Positions 5,514 through 6,503 of a stretch of DNA of 6,503 bases are shown in pieces. Both the position numbers and the translations under genes were made by a program. The first letter of the stretch is position 1. Every line of letters begins with the position of its first letter. Source of the stretch: JAKANM01 sp964356495 (GTDB taxonomy: Bacteria > Patescibacteriota > Patescibacteriia > Magasanikbacterales > GWA2-37-8); the NCBI GenBank assembly GCA_964356495.1, contig CAYHHR010000037.1:1-6503 (forward strand), read 5' to 3'. The notes under the pieces were generated by a model, which ran no database searches, was not told the DNA's origin, and saw only the letters and a list, made by a program, of their open reading frames with translations.

Positions 5514-5599
5514 TGTCATCCTGACGACGCAGGAAGGATCTCTGTCCAATTGGCCAATTGGTGGTGAGCCAGAGATCTTTCGCTTCGCTCAAGATGACA
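5514..5599. repeat. 86-bp palindromic element (TIR-like) between the two nrdD parts
   Basis: The left arm (5514-5544, starting TGTCATCCTGA and ending GGATCTCTG) is an imperfect inverted copy of the right arm (5570-5599, CAGAGATC to GATGACA). The spacer contains a perfect 16-nt palindrome, CCAATTGGCCAATTGG (5546-5561). The arm sequence, TGTCATCTTGAGCGAAGCGAAAGATCTCTG-like, resembles short interspersed repeats that I recall from many environmental bacterial genomes. It encodes no protein of its own. No clear target-site duplication is seen. In RNA it would form a long hairpin between the two NrdD reading frames. Confidence 0.85.
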
Positions 5600-5608
5600 A
5601 GGGATTAT

Positions 5609-6503
5609 TTAACGGGCGGGTGAGTGGCTGGAATGTTTCTGGCGCCAATTATGGTCGAAGCGCGGGGCTTCGGTTAGGCCGATTTCTTTGTCGCACTTCG
5701 GGCACCAGTCGTATTCGCCGGCGAGGTAGCCGTGCTTCGGGCAGATCGAGAAGGTCGGGGTGATGGTGATGTACGGCAGACGGAAATTGGTGAGAACTTT
5801 GCGGACCAGGGTGCGACAGACTTCGGGCGAGCTGACTTTTTCAGTCATGTAGCAATGCAGGACTGTGCCGCCGGTATATTTGGTTTGTAGATTATCCTGG
5901 AGCTTCAGGACCTCGAACATGTCATCGGAGTAGCCAACCGGAACTTGGGAAGAATTGGTGTAGTATGGCGCTTCGCGGGTGCCGGCTTGGAGGATGTTGG
6001 GGAAACGTTTTTGGTCTTCTTTGGCGAAGCGGTAAGTGGCTCCTTCGGCCGGAGTAGCTTCGAGGTTGTAGAGGTTCTTGGTTTCTTCTTGGAATGTTTG
6101 CAGTTTGGCGCGCATGTAGTCGAGGAGCTCGGCGGCAAACGCTTGGCCCCAGGCCGTGGTGATATTTTCCCGATCGTCCGTGAAGTTTCGGATCGCTTCA
6201 TTGATGCCGTTCACGCCGATGGTCGAGAAATGGTTGCGGAGGTAGCCAAGGTAGCGTTTGGTAAAGGGGAACAGTCCGTTGTCGATCCAGCGTTGAATTT
6301 CCTTGCGTTTGATTTCGAGTGAAGTCTTCGCGAGATCCATGAGGTAGTCGATGCGTTCGAGGAACTTTTGTTTGTCGCCTTTGTGCATGGCGCCGATGCG
6401 CGCGGTCGCGATCGTCACGACGCCGATCGAGCCGGTCATTTCAGCTGAGCCGAAGAGGCCACCGCCGCGCTTGCGTAGTTCCTTTAGATCAAGCTGTAGC
6501 CGG
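5609..6503 (-). CDS. nrdD: Anaerobic (class III) ribonucleoside-triphosphate reductase, large part, lacking the glycyl-radical domain; 5' end outside window
   Basis: NrdD reduces ribonucleoside triphosphates to deoxynucleotides without oxygen, using a glycyl radical made by NrdG. The visible 297 residues are the C-terminal part of the catalytic barrel. LKELRKRGGGLFGSAEMTGSIGVVTI at the window edge is a hallmark, followed by NHFSTIGVNGINEA, PYYTNSSQVPVG and KYTGGTVLH. A zinc-ribbon motif, CPKHGYLAGEYDWCPKC, starts about 44 residues from the end. After it the frame runs 27 residues and stops at TAA 5609-5611, before the expected RVxGY radical motif, which is found instead in a separate ORF 113 bp downstream. 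The last residues (APRFDHNWRQKHSSHSPAR) do not look conserved to me. Identification as NrdD is firm; whether this truncated form is active depends on complementation by the small ORF. Confidence 0.93.
   Translation of the reverse strand, partial: RLQLDLKELRKRGGGLFGSAEMTGSIGVVTIATARIGAMHKGDKQKFLERIDYLMDLAKTSLEIKRKEIQRWIDNGLFPFTKRYLGYLRNHFSTIGVNGINEAIRNFTDDRENITTAWGQAFAAELLDYMRAKLQTFQEETKNLYNLEATPAEGATYRFAKEDQKRFPNILQAGTREAPYYTNSSQVPVGYSDDMFEVLKLQDNLQTKYTGGTVLHCYMTEKVSSPEVCRTLVRKVLTNFRLPYITITPTFSICPKHGYLAGEYDWCPKCDKEIGLTEAPRFDHNWRQKHSSHSPAR

Noticed and set aside
5496..5608. Intein or group I/II intron interrupting nrdD
   Set aside because: The interruption is only 113 bp, has stops in frame, and shows no splicing-domain residues or intron core; a palindromic repeat explains most of it.
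5600..5608. Target-site duplication flanking the palindromic element
   Set aside because: Flanks share only loose AT-rich similarity (AATAATCC versus AATAACC), not an exact duplication.
5496..5611. Readthrough by UGA recoding as glycine joining the NrdD parts
   Set aside because: The first stop is TAA, not TGA. TGA is used as a normal stop elsewhere in the window, and the radical segment is in a different frame.
5905..6322. ORFs in other frames over nrdD
   Set aside because: They overlap well-conserved NrdD sequence and show low-complexity, unconserved translations.

Overview
The window looks like part of the genome of an anaerobic or fermentative bacterium, most plausibly a member of the Candidate Phyla Radiation (Patescibacteria). 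This is inference from gene content and style: compact, overlapping genes; weak or absent Shine-Dalgarno sequences; a tRNA without an encoded CCA; a class III (oxygen-sensitive) ribonucleotide reductase; a DoxX-type membrane protein; and small lone GIY-YIG and HIT proteins. No 16S rRNA or marker tree is available, so the placement is tentative. UGA is used as a stop (HIT gene, small membrane gene), which argues against the lineages that read UGA as glycine.

Layout. Left edge, + strand: the last 53 codons of an unknown protein (1-163), a candidate promoter, and a small three-helix membrane protein (265-555). A strong hairpin (573-603) separates this from everything to its right, which is on the - strand. 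Reading leftwards from the right edge, there is first an nrd cluster: the 3' part of nrdD (6503-5609), an 86-bp palindromic element (5599-5514), a separate 65-codon ORF carrying the NrdD glycyl-radical domain (5495-5298), nrdG overlapping it by 7 nt (5304-4603), and a DoxX-family membrane gene (4622-4086), closed by a hairpin terminator (4074-4049). Next, a promoter drives guaB (IMP dehydrogenase/GMP reductase family, 3999-2566). A consensus-like promoter (2554-2526) then precedes a CAU-anticodon tRNA (2516-2443), three 17-nt palindromes, and a tightly packed trio: GIY-YIG nuclease, HIT hydrolase and tsaD (2347-638).

How the genes work together. NrdD and NrdG form the anaerobic system that makes deoxynucleotides. 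guaB acts at the IMP/XMP/GMP node of purine metabolism. TsaD makes the t6A37 modification of tRNAs that read ANN codons, and the tRNA just upstream (U36, A37) is itself an expected substrate.

The most interesting feature is the apparent physical split of class III ribonucleotide reductase. The conserved glycine that carries the radical sits on its own small ORF, with a TIR-like palindromic repeat lying between the two parts. Second is a cluster of three palindromes with compensating arm changes, squeezed between the tRNA 3' end and a single-domain GIY-YIG nuclease. Third is a heptanucleotide tandem repeat inside the essential gene tsaD. Fourth is an unusual catalytic flap in the GuaB protein.
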